A stretch of DNA of 64,000 nucleotides, taken from Cynocephalus volans. Its lineage: Eukaryota > Chordata > Mammalia > Dermoptera > Cynocephalidae. Shown here piece by piece: positions 38,038 through 48,912 of the stretch. The first letter of the stretch is position 1. The number at the start of each line of letters is the position of its first letter. The stretch spans positions 31,909,864-31,973,863 of the forward strand of contig NC_084465.1 in NCBI RefSeq assembly GCF_027409185.1, given 5' to 3'. The notes under the pieces are model-generated. The model did not search any database, had not been told where the DNA came from, and saw only the letters and a program-made list of their open reading frames with translations. The translations under genes and the position numbers were made by a program.

Positions 38038-38958
38038 CTGTGACAGAGCTTCCATACCATGTAAATAAAATGGTCTGGAAAAAATAAAAACTGGTAAAAC
38101 ATAGTCATTTCTAGCCATTTCAGCAATTCTCATAGCTTCTCTAATTCGATAATGAACAAATTTCAAAGCATTTAAACTTGACTTCAATATTTTATCCAAA
38201 TATATTGAAGGATAAAGTGCCGTGCTTTTTTCCCACAGCCACAGGAGTTGGTCATTGCGGAAAATTTCCTCATTTGGGCAATTACCTGTGTAGCTCTCTG
38301 GATTTATCCTGTAATCATAATTGTAGCAATCTGGGTAGAGATAGAAGCCCCATAAACGTTTTGGTCTCATTTCCAAAGCCAGTGAGAGGGTAATGTTCAT
38401 AAAATTCCTGCCAGCATGTTCGAATTCCTGTTGGGCAACTGTTTTCACTTTCCTTTCTGACCAATCAGGATGGTGGTTTCTAGTAAAGGCTAAGGAGTGA
38501 TTTTTATATATGAATCTGCTGCCCCAATTTCTGTCCCATTGGGGTTTCCAACTTTGCCAGTCAATAACGACAAGTCCTTCTGATCGCCACCCAGGGACAG
38601 CTTTTGCAATGTCATCGGCAGTTTTCCTAAGGTGTTTAGAAAGGCTCATATTCTGCGGTATCCCTCCATTAAAGGATGTTCCATCTTGAGAGAAATAAGG
38701 GTAATACCCTAATTCATCTGGATAAAAAATGGCAATTGTTGATCCACTCTGAGTCGCTAAAGGATTTGATAGAATGTTAAATACTTGAAGATTCATGTTG
38801 ACGTTGAAGAAATTTTGACAATTCATTGTTGGGGCGGCCCAGAAGATGTTGAAAGGCTGGTTCTTGACCACTGGAGGCATTGCAGGTTTGAGGGCTGGCT
38901 GAGTACACGCGATAGAGAGCAGCAGCTCTCCTAAGCAGGCCAGCCACGGGTTCCGCAT
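38038..38958 (-). CDS. HYALP1: HYALP1/HYAL6 coding exon 1, hyaluronidase catalytic domain
   Basis: ATG at 38958 opens 307 codons to the donor CAG|GTAAGAA at 38038, phase 0 as in SPAM1 and HYAL4. A short hydrophobic N-terminus (residues about 5-18) is a plausible signal peptide. Family-56 features appear in order: Trp-Ala-Ala-Pro-Thr with Cys47, Gly-Tyr-Tyr-Pro near 84-87, Phe-Asn-Gly-Gly-Ile-Pro-Gln near 96-102, the active-site block Val-Ile-Asp-Trp-Gln at 131-135, Trp-Asp-Arg-Asn-Trp, Leu-Trp-Gly-Phe-Tyr-Leu-Tyr-Pro-Asp-Cys, and the second Cys of that loop. The oddity is Gln135 (codon CAA, bases 38554-38556): active hyaluronidases have glutamate as general acid there. Asp133 is kept. The Trp-Asn-Ala-Pro motif also reads Trp-Ala-Ala-Pro. 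The open frame suggests selection for some function, or a loss too recent to show stops. Confidence 0.85.
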
Positions 38959-40960
38959 GGCCTGTAGTTTTCAGCACTATAGCAGTCTCCTTAAAAGTGA
39001 GAAGGAGCAAAATTGTACATGATGAAGTCAAATGTGCCTTTAGTTTTACAGTATATAATAAATATAACTTATTGTCTAAATTGGGACAGTTTTGAGAATT
39101 AGAATGTGTACCAACACTCACACTAGGCCAATGGGAGTAAACTGTGACTGTCCTCAGGAAACCAGAAGTCTGGTCACCCTATAGACAGATGTGAGGGGAT
39201 TACATTTTAAAGTCTAAGTTTGAAAAAAGACTTATGAAGTTTATTAATACTTAGGCCTAATTTATAGCTTCTTCTAAACCAGGGAAAAAGATGAGTTTTT
39301 TGTTTGGTTTTTTCGTTTGTTTGTTTTACTTAAAATGAGAAGAAAAAATCCAGTGAATAATAACTTTCACACAGATCTTCAGCTGTGCAAACTGTACCTG
39401 CTAGCCACTCTGTTTTTTATTTTCTGTAACTCTCAATACACTGACCCAAACCATCCTGTACTGACAAGCTTTTGGCTGTAAGGGAAAGTGGGAAAGAAAG
39501 TCTAAATAGATTGCTATGTCTCTTTATGGATTACTGGAAAAGTGACTTCCAGAACATGTCCAGTTAAAAATGAACACATACTGACATTTTTAACAAATAT
39601 CAAATAGAATGCAAAGAAATAAACTGTACTAACAGTAGGTAATACCTTGTATATACTTTGAAATGCACTGGCTCCAAAATTTGTTCACATATTTGTTTTT
39701 AAAACAGAGAGCAGTTACCCTTGGAACTAGCATAGACAGAAATACGAAAACAGGTTCAGATAGAAATTACCTGTTGTTTATGATGGCTTCTGATGCTATC
39801 ATCTCTCTGGTACATCAATAAGCCTCAAATCCTGTTAGAGCTTTAATTCTATGCTTTCCCATGAAGAAATTAATCTGTATTTTCACAGTTCAATTCCAAA
39901 TGAAACTTGGCTCTTGAGTCTCTTCTAACTAGTCAGTTGGGACAAAAACTGCCAAAGAATCTTCCCTGAATATAAGGACTGTCTAATAGTTTCTGCATTC
40001 TAGCCAATGAGTTCTCACCCTGAAAGCAATATGAAGTTATGTATTAAAATTAATTTATCATATATTTTTTAAGATAAGGAAATCACAGATATTTCTATGA
40101 TGTAATTAAACTGAGACTTTTTTTAAGTGTTGCACATTACTGTACTACTTCTGTAGTTCTTGCTGTCTTTATTTAATGTGGTAAATGCAGGAAAAGTCAC
40201 CAACCAAAATTACATATCAACTTTCAAAATACAGCACCCCAGGTCTGTAAACAAACAAGTCATAGGCTCTCTATACATTGAATTTTTTAATCAACAAATA
40301 TAAATGATAATTTACTCTTTAAAATAAATTGGATATTATTGAGACCATTGACTGTGAAATTTATATTGTGGCACTAGATGAATCTCTAAGTCATGAAAGA
40401 CAGCTCCACTCCCTACACTTTTATCAAATTCTGGGATAGTAATATGATTATTGCCCCCCCTCCCAAAAAAAGGAAGAATAAACCTTTTTCTTCATCTTTG
40501 TCTGTTGTTCAAGGGGAATGTAAGAGTGCCCACTCTGCATAAATATTTATAATAAGTATTATAATAAATAAATCTTTGCCTCCCTCATGTCATGACTACA
40601 CATATTGGGTACATCCTTGGAAAACAACCTTTGTTAAATATCATATCACATTAAATTGTCTAGAGACAAAGAGGCTAAAATTCCATAATACTGTGCTTTA
40701 GTAAAATCCAGTTACAGGTTTCTTTTTCTAGGAGATTTTAATCATGTTTTCTGTATGTATAAATGATACACAATCTATCTTTCTCACTAGCCTATGTAAA
40801 ACTTATTATATATAGCATTATCTCAGTCCCCAGTAGGCATTTTATAACAAATTTCTACTACCATAAAGAAATTATGCATTATGAGTCGTGTCAATTTTTA
40901 AATATAATGAATTCTTTCCACACATGCTTGCTAAGATTTTATTCTTTTTTCTAGCCATTT
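38959..40960. other. Upstream flank of HYALP1/HYAL6
   Basis: About 2 kb with no CpG island and no recognised repeat. If the gene is transcribed, its tissue-specific promoter and any 5' UTR exon should lie here. No TATA box can be singled out. Confidence 0.4.
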
Positions 40961-41112
40961 TTGTTATTCAAAGTATACAAGTAGATATCGTAGACAGCAT
41001 ATAGTTGTGCCTTGCTTTTTAAATTCAGCCTGCAAGTTTCTGCCTTTTAACTGGTATATTTAGTACATTGGCACATAATGTAGTTATTGGTATAGTTGAT
41101 TTTAACCAGGGA
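40960..41112 (-). mobile_element. Old L1 fragment, left part, split by a later insert
   Basis: 'gcctgcaagtttctgccttt' and 'cataatgtagttattggtat' resemble the reversed ORF2 endonuclease region of old L1 (compare 58040-58130). It continues at 42600-42905 on the other side of the composite element. Confidence 0.5.
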
Positions 41113-42592
41113 TTTATTTTTTCTATTTTTTAGGTTTATTTATTTATTAAAATTACTATTTTTTTATTTTTTACATTCTATGATGTTGTTATGGAGCAGT
41201 TGGGGGAAGGGGAAGAGGAGAAAGGGGAAGGAAATAAGGTGGGAGGAGGAAGAAGGAGGAGGTGTGGGTGTGGGTTTGAGATTGGGGCAACCCCCCTCAT
41301 TTATGCATGGGAGACCAGGCAGCTTCTAGCGATGGCCTTGTCATTGCTGGGCTCGGTGCAGATGTCAGGTGGGTATGGCTGAAACCCTCACTCCCCACCG
41401 CCTCAGCTCAGGAGCCCAGTGCACTTCCTGCAGTGGCTCGGCAGTTATCACTGGGCTGGTTGCAGGTGTCAGGGGGCATAGCCAAGGCTCTCAGCCGCCC
41501 CTCCCTGCCCTGTCTTGGCTTGGGAGAGCCTGAGGCACTTCCTGCAGAGGCTTGGTGGTCATTGCTGGGCTGGTTGCAGGTGTCAGGGGGGTGTGGCTGA
41601 GGCCCTCAGCCCTCCTTCTTCCCTGGCTTGGTAGCCCAGGGGACTTCCAGTCCTTCTAGGTTTTAGAGATGTTCTTTGGTGATGAGAGACCTTTGCTAGT
41701 TAATATCAAAATTTGTCTCTGGTCTGTGAGTATTTTGTTTTTTCTTTCTGTTCTGTGTTGAATTATTTGCTGTTCCTATCACTTAAACTCTAGACTGGAA
41801 CTAATTTATTATCCTCTGCTTAATTCTAAAACGGGGGAACATCCTGTGGGGACCAGCACTTGAGCTGTGTGGTTGAGCTAAATTGTTGCTTTGCTGCTGT
41901 TTCCCTAGGGAAGGCTTTTTGTGCAGCTCAGGTTTTCATGGTTGACTTTACAGGTGCTTCCAGGACTCATGACAAATTGGGTATGGGCCTGAGTCTTTTC
42001 AGGAAACTGTACCACCTGCCCTTCTATATTCCTGACCCAGTCTCCACTGAGTGGTCCTGTGCTGACTGGGGGCAGATGGGCTGTCCTTACTGTGTCCCAG
42101 TGTTCTCCCAGTGGGCCTGTCTCCCATACCACCCATGCTCCAAACACTTCTCTTGGGATGGAACACGTGCTGGTCCCTTGTGATGACTCACTGGCCTCCG
42201 ACTCACTCCTTTTTTCCAGTTGTTTTGGCTCCTCACTCCTACGTGGGTCCATGGGCACCCTATTAGTGGTCTTGCTGGCCTGGGAGCCACCAAGACCCTC
42301 TTCTCCCCTGCCACCTCCATGCAACTTCATCTGCAGGGCACAGCTGCACTTTTTGCCAGCTCCTCCTCCACGTGCTCACCAGGGCCAGCCTTGAAGTGGC
42401 TGGGGCTTGAAAAGGTCAGAGCACTTCTTTCTTTCTCTCATCATGGCATCTCTCACCTTCATGCACTCCTCCTCTTCCCCTGAGCTCTAGTGGCCCCAGC
42501 TTGGCTGTCGTTGCTTTTCAGTAGTTGTAAATTGGTTGGTTTGTGGGACAGAGTGACACTGGGGACCGTCTGTTCTGCCATCTTGATTGGAA
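41113..42592 (-). mobile_element. GC-rich composite retroelement with L1-like 5' start and tandem monomers
   Basis: On the minus strand it starts at about 42592 with 'ggtttccaatcaagatggca', the way an L1 5' UTR begins. It runs through GC-rich untranslated-type sequence with no conserved protein, then roughly three tandem units of 104-113 bases (starting at 41342, 41446 and 41559), a G-rich (plus strand) block, and an A-rich tail. Similar 15-base words flank both ends ('ttaaccagggattta' and 'ttaaacagtgatatt'), consistent with a decayed target duplication. No ORF1 or ORF2 is present. It may be an L1 5' UTR joined to a tail by deletion, or a non-autonomous family; a truncated relative is at 56925-57113. 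Confidence 0.6.
41342..41665. repeat. Tandem repeat, about 2.9 units of 104-113 bases
   Basis: Units begin 'cattgctgggctcggtgcag', 'tatcactgggctggttgcag' and 'cattgctgggctggttgcag'. Each continues through a 'ccctca(c/g)' block and a '(g/c)cacttcctgcag' block. They resemble promoter monomers of some LINE 5' ends. Confidence 0.75.
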
Positions 42593-42599
42593 ACCCTTA

Positions 42600-42905
42600 A
42601 ACAGTGATATTGCTACTTATTTTCCTTTTGTATCTTCTCTTTTTTATTAATTTATTGTGCCTTTCTTGCCTTCTTTTTGGCTGATTGAATTTTTTTGTTG
42701 TTCCACTTTATTTTTATCTACTAGCTTCTAAATTATACCTCTTTTTATGAGGTTGTTAGTGGTTGTTCTGGAACTAACAATATGATTACTTAAATTTATC
42801 AATGACTATTCACAGTCAATATTGTTTTCTTCACACTTCACATTTCATCCCTAACACTTTTGCTTACACTTTCAGTTCTCACTTCCCACTTCACATTTTA
42901 CACTC
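42600..42905 (-). mobile_element. Old L1 fragment, right part
   Basis: 'gaggttgttagtggttgttc' and 'ggaactaacaatatgattac' are typical of reversed old L1 ORF2. Continuation of 40960-41112 across the composite insert. Confidence 0.55.
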
Positions 42906-42909
42906 CACA

Positions 42910-43305
42910 CTTCACAAATATACTGAAAGAAAGTGAGCCAAGATGTCAGGTACCATTCAAGCTTTATTAAAGGAAAAGAATCTACTGGACTGTGCCCAAA
43001 GTGGGGGCCTCCCAGGGCTGCCCTCAAAATGGAAGGCAGCAGCAACAATGGGATTGTGAGAGTTTAAATTAGCTGCTGAGCATGAAATGCATGGGGGTTA
43101 GGGACCATTAGGTTGATGTAACCTGGTGGAGAACTGCACCAATGTGGAAGCTGGAAAGTTGTTTCTGTTTAAGTCCCGAGGCTTCTTCTAAAGGGAAAGG
43201 GGGAGGGGCTTGGTGCTGGAGTGGAGGAGGAGGCCGGCAGCTATTTTGTGCTTTTTGTGTGCACAATGGCGCCAGTCATGTCCAAAATCTATCATGTACT
43301 AACAT
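42910..43305 (-). mobile_element. Solo LTR
   Basis: On the minus strand the sequence has the layout of an LTR: a GC-rich U3, then 'cctttaataaagcttgaatg' (AATAAA signal, near 42965) and a short U5 ending near 42910. No viral genes adjoin it in the matching orientation. Family unknown, edges approximate. Confidence 0.5.
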
Positions 43306-43454
43306 TACCATCACATAAATCCATTTATACCCCTTTCCTATAAAGATATAAGAATTGGACAGAAAAAAAATAAAACTATAATTTTCAAACAACATTATTA
43401 CTTAGGTAGAAAACTCAAAAGAATCTATAAATTATTTGAAATAATAGGAGAGTT

Positions 43455-43830
43455 TGTAAGGCTAGGACTAGGGCTCACAGGCCCCTCGAGCCCATTGTCC
43501 AGAGTGGGTCACAAACCCTCCACACTCAGGTCTACAAGCTAGGTAACAGGAAAGGGTCCTAGGCGCCATGCGTAAAAGATTAATAGGCTTTATTCAGAGC
43601 TAGCAGCAGCCACCTTAGTGCCTTCCCAGAGCGTGTCGAGAAGCACCATGTATCGGAGCCCTTAGTCCTTTATACTTAAGTCCATAACCCAAAATACCTG
43701 GGTGCACATGCGCAATTACATCAGACAATAACCAAGGAACACCTGGGTGCACGTGAATACTCACACCAGATGCTCGGCAAGATTCTGAACATCTGAGGGG
43801 CCCAGACCATTTTTGTATATTTTCCAAACA
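43455..43830 (-). repeat. Provirus 3' LTR
   Basis: 376 bases, starting TGTTTGG at 43830 and ending TTACA at 43455 on the minus strand, with AATAAA near 43580. It aligns along its length with 48913-49287. A G-rich purine tract (AAGGGGTGG) lies just upstream at 43833-43841. Confidence 0.88.
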
Positions 43831-43845
43831 ATCCACCCCTTCGGG
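43831..43845 (-). promoter_or_regulatory. Provirus polypurine tract
   Basis: On the minus strand CCCGAAGGGGTGGAT directly precedes the 3' LTR start, the expected place of the plus-strand primer. Confidence 0.6.
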
Positions 43846-44393
43846 GTCCCTTGCCATACAATCTACATGTTCAGAATCTTCTGCAATGTTCCCTTAGTGA
43901 GGATAAATGACCCTTACATTCATATAACCTATTGTCTGTTCAATATGCCTTAAGGTTTGTCCTTAAGGCTTGCCCTGTAGTTCTGTCCTTTTAACTGTTA
44001 GCTGCACATGTCCAGGTAGTAGTCATCATTGGTGTGATTTTCCATGAGAATAATCCTGTATTCATACTGATGGGCAGTTCAGTGCATATTCAGTAGGCCA
44101 GCACATTGGTCACATGAACGTATGTATTTCCTCAGTCGCCTCTGGTGCCCGCAGCCAGAACACTATGGGCAAAAAGACAGAAGGGTTATTGGTACCAATA
44201 GGGGGAATTCTCGCCCCTCTGGTAAGATACATGCCAGTTTGCCATCCTGAGAAAGGATGGTTTCAGGAATAGGAATCTTACCTGGTTTATGATACCATAC
44301 ATCATCCACCAACACTGTTGGATCTATAGGTTTTACATGTAACAGTATAGGTGAACACGTGATAATACAAATGTGCCCTTTGGAATAGAGTGC

Positions 44394-45293
44394 TTATCTG
44401 TTCCAGGCCATGTTACCTTTACTTGAGGAGGCCAGGTACTTGTCACCCAAGGTGAAACTTGCAAGTCTTCTTCTAATCCTTTTCCCCAAGGCCCTATTAG
44501 ACCTACCCAGCATATATGGGGGGCTTCTATTCTCCAAGGCCATTCCCATTGTACTGTCTCCGTAGTAAACAGGTTGGGGCCAGTAAGAGAATATTTCCTT
44601 TCTTGCCATATCCTGGATTCAAAAGTTTATCTTTAGTAGTGACTTGCAGTTGTACAGGTGCCGCAGCCCTATGCAACAGAGCTTCTACTAAAGAGGGCCC
44701 GCCCTTGTGGGGTCTCTCATTTAGAATCCTGTCAGTCATAACCGCTTTGTCCACCCCTTCAGGGATGGGGGTTGGGCAGATAGCCTTAGTCCCTTTTTGA
44801 AAAGACCATTGTACCGTTCAATCATTCCTGCTTCCTGGGAATGATGTGGCACATGTAACTTCCACTGAATAGACAACTGGGAAACTCACTTCTGAACCTC
44901 ATGCCCAGTAAAGTGGGTTCCATTATCACTCTCTATGACTACAGGCCAACCATACATGGCCATAAGGCTGTTCAATTCCTTCACAGTGTTCACCTGGTCT
45001 GGGGCCTTACAAGGCCATACAAACGGAAGACCAGTAGCCATATCAACAGCTGTGAAGATGTACCTGGAATTCTCTGACCTTGGCAGTGGTCCAACAAAGT
45101 CCATTTGCCATCGAGTCAGGGGCTCCCTTCCTCGAGTTATTTGCCCATCTGTATGGAGCACCTGCCGGGGGTGTGGACTCTCTTGAGCACATACTAGACA
45201 AGCACGACAGGCATTCACTACATCTTCCCATTTTATAGGCAGGGCCCATCGTTGAGCTGTGATCCACATGGTTTTACTGCCAGCATGCTGCAT
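44394..45293 (-). pseudogene. Provirus pol: integrase remnant
   Basis: The frame at 44886-45293 shows Cys-x-x-Cys of the zinc-binding domain (Cys-Arg-Ala-Cys-Leu-Val-Cys). It then shows the two catalytic aspartate sites (Met-Asp-Phe-Val-Gly and Ser-Asp-Asn-Gly). Further pieces down to 44394 resemble the ERV-L integrase C-terminus but are broken by stops and frame changes. Non-functional. Confidence 0.8.
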
Positions 45294-46100
45294 TCATCGA
45301 TGTAACCACTGGGCTACATCAGTAGCTGGGGCTCTCTCTAGCCATCTTACCTTAGCCAAAGCATCAGCTTCATCATTTCCTGGACTGGCTAAGGGGAAGT
45401 GTCCTGTTACATGGAAAAGAGTTACTTCTTTTTCATGTCCCAATTCCCAGGCTTGTCCCCACAGGGGTTGGTGGCCTACCAGCCACCATTGATATTTCCA
45501 AGTAGAGATCCAAAGGGTTAAATCTTTGAACACAGCCCAGCTGTCAGTACAGACAGTTAATGGCCCAGGCTCATTTTTTATCACCATCCATACTGTTGTC
45601 AATTCAGCCTGTTGACTGCTTTGCCCTGTGTCATTTTCATATCACATGTTATCTGTTAAGGGCTGGACAGCAACAGCTGTCCACGATGCTTAGGTTCCCA
45701 TGCTAGAGCCATCCGTATACCAAGCTTGCTCTGTGAAGGCCCCTGTCCCTCATGGAAAGGTGTAGCCTCCACCTCCATGGGTAAGGGTTTCTGTCAAAGT
45801 TTCCTCCACAACCTCTACTGGTCCTAGCACAGTTTGCAACTCTTTGGACAGAGGACTCATTGACACAGTGCTTCTTTATTCTATATATGCTCCCCATTTA
45901 GACAGGGTGGGAGTCTGAGCTATGCCATTTTAGGGTTGGATGTCCATGTGCGCAGCCAACCTAGTATGGGGTATGTCATCCTTCCTAGGACTTTGTCAAT
46001 TCCTGTGATAGCTTCAGTAGCCAGCAAGGCAGAATACACAGCTGCTAACTGTTTTCTATTAGAGAATAATGCTCTTCAGCACCCTTCCAGAGCTGAGACC
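45294..46100 (-). pseudogene. Provirus pol: RNase H remnant
   Basis: The open piece 45294-45602 contains Thr-Asp-Ser followed later by His-Val-Thr-Gly-His and Gly-Asn-Asp-Glu-Ala-Asp, the RNase H pattern. The upstream part is interrupted by stops. Confidence 0.75.
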
Positions 46101-46122
46101 AGAATCCTACAGGTGTTTGGAA

Positions 46123-47102
46123 TCAGTCTTGTCTCTGCCACAAACCCCATCCTAACCCTTCTTGGGTTATATGTACATCTAATTCAAAAGTCTTATTGGG
46201 ATCAGCCACATGTAAAGCCTGTACTTGATGTAGTGCCCTTTTTGTAGTCTGGTAAGCCCATTCTACTTCGTTAGTCGAATCCCAGGGGGCTCCTTTCTTT
46301 GTTAATGCATATAGTGGGCATGCCATTTGGGCCATATGGGGTACAAAAGCTCTCCAATACCCCAGAAGTCCCAAATATATCTGTAGCTGAGCTACAGTTG
46401 TGGGTCAAGGGTATGCTTGTATCTTGTCTATAATAGCTTCTGGCATGACTCTCATCTTACCCGAGCAGACCACTCCTAAGAATTTGACTGACAGTCCAGG
46501 TCCTTGCACTTGGGCTGTGTTCATGGCCTACCACATTGTTCCAAATGACTTAGCAGAATCGGAGCTGCCTGGATTAAATCTGCAACAGAATCGGAGGTTA
46601 GTAACATGTCATCAATGTAGTGAAACATTGTAACTGTGCTGGGCCTAGTCCACTTGGCTAGGTCCCCAGTCAGCAAACCATGACAGATGATTGGGCTATT
46701 CAGATAACCCTGGGGCAGTACCTGAAAGTTCCATTGCCTCCCTTCCCAGGTGAAGGCAAACCGATCTTGGCTATCAGCTAAGATTGGAATAGAGAAAAAA
46801 AGCATTTTCAAGGTCCAGTACATAGTGATAAGTTGAGTTGTTAGCTGATCCATCCAGCCATGAACCAAAGGCAGAGCTGCATGCAAAGGAAGGACTAGTT
46901 TGTTTAGTTCTCAATAGTCTACAGTCATTCTCCAGGTACCAGCAGGTTTTTTCACCAGCCATACTTGAGCATTAAATGGGCTATAAGCCAGACAAATAAT
47001 GCCAACTTTCTCTAACTCCAATATAGTGGCACTTATCTCTGCATGTCCTCCTGGTAGGCAATACTGCTTTATATTAACTACATGTCTTGGCTGAGGTAAC
47101 AC
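46123..47102 (-). pseudogene. Provirus pol: reverse transcriptase remnant
   Basis: Three open pieces (46911-47102, 46521-46886, 46123-46374) cover the fingers, the palm with Tyr-Ile-Asp-Asp at 46608-46619, and the connection domain (Leu-Leu-Gly-Tyr-Trp-Arg). The order and the Leu-Pro-Gln-Gly and Tyr-Ile-Asp-Asp motifs are those of retroviral RT. Stops and shifts separate the pieces. Confidence 0.85.
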
Positions 47103-47199
47103 CTGTGGATCATGTTTAGCATATCCTCATAACACAGGCTTTATTGTCCGAATTTGTAGCCAAAACTCTCCCACTGTTGTTTGTGGGTGCAAACCATAA

Positions 47200-47500
47200 A
47201 GTATATCCATACCCAAGGTGTATTCAGCTACTGGGGATATATATACAATATACACACGAGGGGGCAATTATCCTATGCCCAATGGCAGTGACACAGCTTT
47301 GACTTCAATGGCATGTCCTCCATAGCCATCTATACAAACTGTGGCCCCTGGAAACTTATCTGGATTGCCATATATCAGGCTACATCCTCACCTGTATCCA
47401 CCAATGCCAAAACACGCTGCACATTTGTCCTCGACCAATGTATTGCCAATTCAACATGAGGCCTCCGGTCCTCACCTGCCCCCAAAAGATGAGCAACTTG
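47200..47500 (-). pseudogene. Provirus protease remnant
   Basis: A minus-strand frame reads Leu-Ala-Leu-Val-Asp-Thr-Gly around 47390-47410, the retroviral aspartic protease signature. A TGA follows within five codons. Confidence 0.6.
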
Positions 47501-47618
47501 GCCTGCTCCCTAATCAACCTGGAACATTTCATCCGCCTACTTGGGAGCAACCAAAAAGTCTTTGGAATCCACTGAGTGTACCTTGCTACCTATTACTGGA
47601 TGTTTAGTGAAATGCTGT

Positions 47619-48443
47619 TCAGGGTGCAATTGTGCCACAGGCAAACAGAACTGCATTTGGCTGCCAGTCAATTTTCTTTGTATCAACCCGGGCTGCAAGT
47701 AAGTCAAACCACATCTGCTTATGGCTAGTCTTCCTTGGTCCCCTCGGGATAAAATCCCGAGTATTTCTTGGGGGGTTTGGTCTTAGCCACCTTTTGGACC
47801 CCTTTGCTTTTCTCCAATCCTCCACTTCACCCAAGCTAGCTATCATGGTCGTTACCTCATGCGTAGGATGACCAATGTATGGGGCCAGTATGGCCATCAG
47901 TGACCCAAAGGAGGTTGACAGGGCATTCTGCAGCACTATGTCTCTCATGCTGCTGGTAAAATTTCCATTGTCTGAGCCACAAGTGTTCACATTAAACATG
48001 TACTGCCACATCCCCAGCTCCCAAATTATTTGAACCAACTCAGCATATGTTTGCCATTTACTAACAATCTTAGGCAGTTCTCCAGCATTTGTCCACATGG
48101 ATCAGGCAGCAGCACTCACCCATTCCATTAAGGAGTGATTACCTCACCCTTGTACATATCTGCGGCTGTTCTGTAGCCACTGCCTCAGGGATGGGTGCAT
48201 GGTGATGGAGGCCAATTTTTCCATCTCCTCACCAGAGCACATCACACTATGCAACCCTAGGTCCCATAACCACAGCAGCCAAGCAGCCAGGGGCTCCCCC
48301 TGTTTTTGCCAGAACTGTCTCCCCAAGTCAACTAATTCAACCTGGGTATACAGGACATATGTAGTGAATTGGGTCACCTGTAGATTGCCTGCCAGTTGTC
48401 CACCTGCTCCCATAGGCTGCTCATGTTTCATTTTCGGATGCAC
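47619..48443 (-). pseudogene. Provirus gag remnant
   Basis: Two open pieces (48144-48443 and 47619-48098) contain capsid-like wording rich in Trp (Glu-Pro-Leu-Ala-Ala-Trp-Leu-Leu, Tyr-Ala-Glu-Leu-Val-Gln). They lie between the primer site and protease, where gag belongs. No CCHC knuckle is seen. Confidence 0.65.
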
Positions 48444-48887
48444 AACAGGTCATGCCTGGAGATGCATGGTCTCCCCCAACTCACCACTGGGTTTGTCGTC
48501 CTCCCTGATGTGAGAGGCAGGGGTGGCCAGTCACTGCACATCATCCTCCTGTACATTTATGCACACTTCCAACAACTCTGCTTTCTGCTTCAAATCTTGG
48601 TCAGCTTGCAGTATAGTGAGCAGTAGCCAGGCTCCAGTCAGCAGAAAAGTGGCCACCGGGCACCACATACTCAAGGATAGCCACATTTCCCCCGCCTCTC
48701 CAGGGGCTCTTCACTGCATATTTCAAGGCCACACTGCTTCATGGAGTGCCTGGTCTATATTGACTTTCACTATCGTGAGCAGCAACCAGATCCCAGTCAA
48801 CAGGAAAGTGGCATAGGGCACAACATACTCAAGAGTAGCCACATTTCCTCCTCCTCCTAAGGGGCTTCTGGCTTCTGTACCTGCTCA

Positions 48888-48910
48888 GAATCCTGCCACG
48901 AACTATGCCA
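48888..48910 (-). promoter_or_regulatory. Provirus primer-binding site, tRNA-Ser-like
   Basis: Two bases after the LTR end the minus strand reads TGGCATAGTTCG, then TGGCAGGATTC. This resembles the complement of the 3' end of tRNA-Ser (TGGCGTAGTCGGCAGGATTC) with a two-base insertion and two changes. Confidence 0.5.
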
Positions 48911-48912
48911 AT

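Larger units (their letters stand above)
27367..38958 (-). other. HYALP1: HYALP1/HYAL6 orthologue gene span (three coding exons, 480 codons)
   Basis: Span of the hyaluronidase paralogue nearest WASL, made of coding exons 38038-38958, 34764-34853 and 27367-27798. By position and orientation it is the orthologue of HYALP1, a transcribed pseudogene in human, named Hyal6 in mouse. Joined, the exons keep one open frame of 480 amino acids, close to the usual 480-510 of this group. Any 5' untranslated exons lie upstream and were not identified. Relatives act on hyaluronan at the sperm surface or in the extracellular matrix. Whether this one is catalytic is doubtful because the acid residue is changed (see exon 1). 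Confidence 0.8.

Noticed and set aside
41905-42330. 141-codon minus-strand open frame
   Set aside because: Lies within the 5' UTR-like part of the composite retroelement and shows no ORF1, ORF2 or host protein features.
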